A stretch of 64,000 nucleotides of DNA from Rugosimonospora sp040255525 (GTDB taxonomy: Bacteria; Actinomycetota; Actinomycetes; Mycobacteriales; Micromonosporaceae): the NCBI GenBank assembly GCA_040255525.1, contig JBDZVD010000016.1, positions 22,540 to 86,539 on the forward strand. The letters are read 5' to 3'. The translations under genes and the position numbers were made by a program. Shown piece after piece: positions 63,377-64,000 of the stretch (position 1 is its first letter; each line of letters begins with the position of its first letter). The notes beneath the pieces were generated by a model. The model did no database searches. It worked only from the letters and a program-made list of their open reading frames with translations, and was not told the DNA's origin.

Positions 63377-64000
63377 GTGACCGGCGCGGGCATTCTGGAT
63401 CGGCTGCGCCACCGCGATCCAGGGTTCCGCACTTCGCTCCGGGCTGTCCGCCTGACGATCGCCGCCGTACCCGCCTACGACATCTGCCTGTACGGCATCG
63501 GGAACGGCACCCTGGCCACGTTCGTCATGTTCGGAGTGGTCGCCGGCGGAATCTTCATCCGGCTGCCCGGTTCCGCCCCCCAGCGGGCGCGCACTCTGCT
63601 CGCCGCGATACCCGTGGCCTGCGCCCTGATCGCCCTGGGCACGGCGGTCAACGTGAACCTCTGGGCCGCGGTGATCGGAACGCTCGTCATCGGGTTCTCA
63701 GTCGCCTTCTTCACCGTTGCTGGCCCACGCTTGGTCGGACTCGCCAGCGGCCTCCAACTCTTCTTCATCGTGGCGAACTTCTCGCCCCACCACCTGTCCG
63801 CACTTCCAGCGCGGCTGATCGGGGCAAGCGTCGGGATGGCGCTGTGCGCGTCCGCGGAGGTCTTGTTGTGGCGCGACCCCGCTCCCGTGACGTACGAGCA
63901 GCGCGTCGGGGAGGCGACCGAGGCCGTAGCGGACCTGCTCGACGTCTCCGCGGAGGTGGTGGCCGGCCGGGCCGCGGCCGACGGTCAGCTGGCCTGTCAG
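63377..64000 (+). CDS. FUSC-like membrane protein, partial (runs off the end)
   Basis: From GTG 63377, behind GGGGGAC, an uninterrupted frame of 208 codons continues past the window end. The N-terminus TGAGILDRLRHRDPGFRTSL is followed by several membrane helices (AAVPAYDICLYGIGNGTLAT, FVMFGVVAGGIFI, LLAAIPVACALIALG, AAVIGTLVIGFSVAFFTVAG, LFFIVANFSP) and then a cytoplasmic, acidic helical part. This resembles the FUSC/aromatic acid exporter type (Fusaric-acid-resistance-like) of Actinobacteria. Family assignment rests on the N-terminal membrane half only. Confidence 0.65.
   Translation, partial: MTGAGILDRLRHRDPGFRTSLRAVRLTIAAVPAYDICLYGIGNGTLATFVMFGVVAGGIFIRLPGSAPQRARTLLAAIPVACALIALGTAVNVNLWAAVIGTLVIGFSVAFFTVAGPRLVGLASGLQLFFIVANFSPHHLSALPARLIGASVGMALCASAEVLLWRDPAPVTYEQRVGEATEAVADLLDVSAEVVAGRAAADGQLACQ

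Noticed and set aside
62863..63412. Minus-strand frames in the gap before the FUSC-like gene
   Set aside because: Arg/Gly/Pro-rich, no ribosome-binding site and no recognisable domain.

Overview
The window is the replication-origin region of a high-GC Gram-positive chromosome. The core order dnaA, oriC, dnaN, gnd, recF, dciA, gyrB, gyrA, DUF3566 gene, tRNA-Ile(GAT), DLW-39 gene, tRNA-Ala(TGC) is actinobacterial. The short 6-phosphogluconate dehydrogenase between dnaN and recF, together with crgA, FHA/PASTA-kinase genes, a class E sortase and XRE/DUF397 pairs, points to Micromonosporales or a close relative. That placement is an inference from gene content; no species is claimed.

Layout. 1-15 kb: replication initiation and gyrase genes plus two tRNAs, with oriC (about 1.86-2.25 kb) between dnaA and dnaN. 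15-21 kb: an eroded stretch holding a truncated tyrosine recombinase beside tRNA-Ala, an aldo/keto reductase broken by an internal deletion, and an ECF sigma factor collapsed onto the tail of another gene, mixed with intact sufE, proS and a YbaK-type editing gene. 21-31 kb: an SGNH hydrolase, a rhodanese, then a leucine/isovalerate catabolic (liu-type) cluster with a TetR regulator and two near-identical palindromic operators, and a large XRE/NTPase/TPR regulator. 31-43 kb: MarR/YceI, a GCS2-family ligase, membrane and surface proteins, an XRE-DUF397 pair, adenosine deaminase, a WecG/TagA glycosyltransferase with an SDR, and tRNA-Leu(CAG). 43-56 kb: the growth and division block fhaA-fhaB-pstP-rodA-pbpA-pknA-pknB, with trpG/pabA, a small membrane protein, a class E sortase and a DUF881 gene on the other strand, then crgA. 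56-64 kb: a membrane Fe-S oxidoreductase, two CBS/DUF21 proteins, two NlpC/P60 hydrolases (the second behind a c-di-AMP riboswitch) and the start of a FUSC-like membrane protein.

Points that stand out. DnaA-box-like 9-mers occur outside oriC in ordered arrays: four same-strand boxes between gyrB and gyrA, five same-strand boxes at 15.5 kb and an inverted pair after crgA, mostly at about 9-12 bp or 22-23 bp spacing. The crgA-to-tRNA-Leu block keeps the internal order and orientation known from Mycobacterium tuberculosis but is flipped as a unit relative to dnaA/gyrBA. The biotin carboxylase of the liu-type operon has no biotin carrier domain, and none is encoded in the cluster. The riboswitch-linked NlpC/P60 paralogue has Ser where its sister has the third catalytic-site His.
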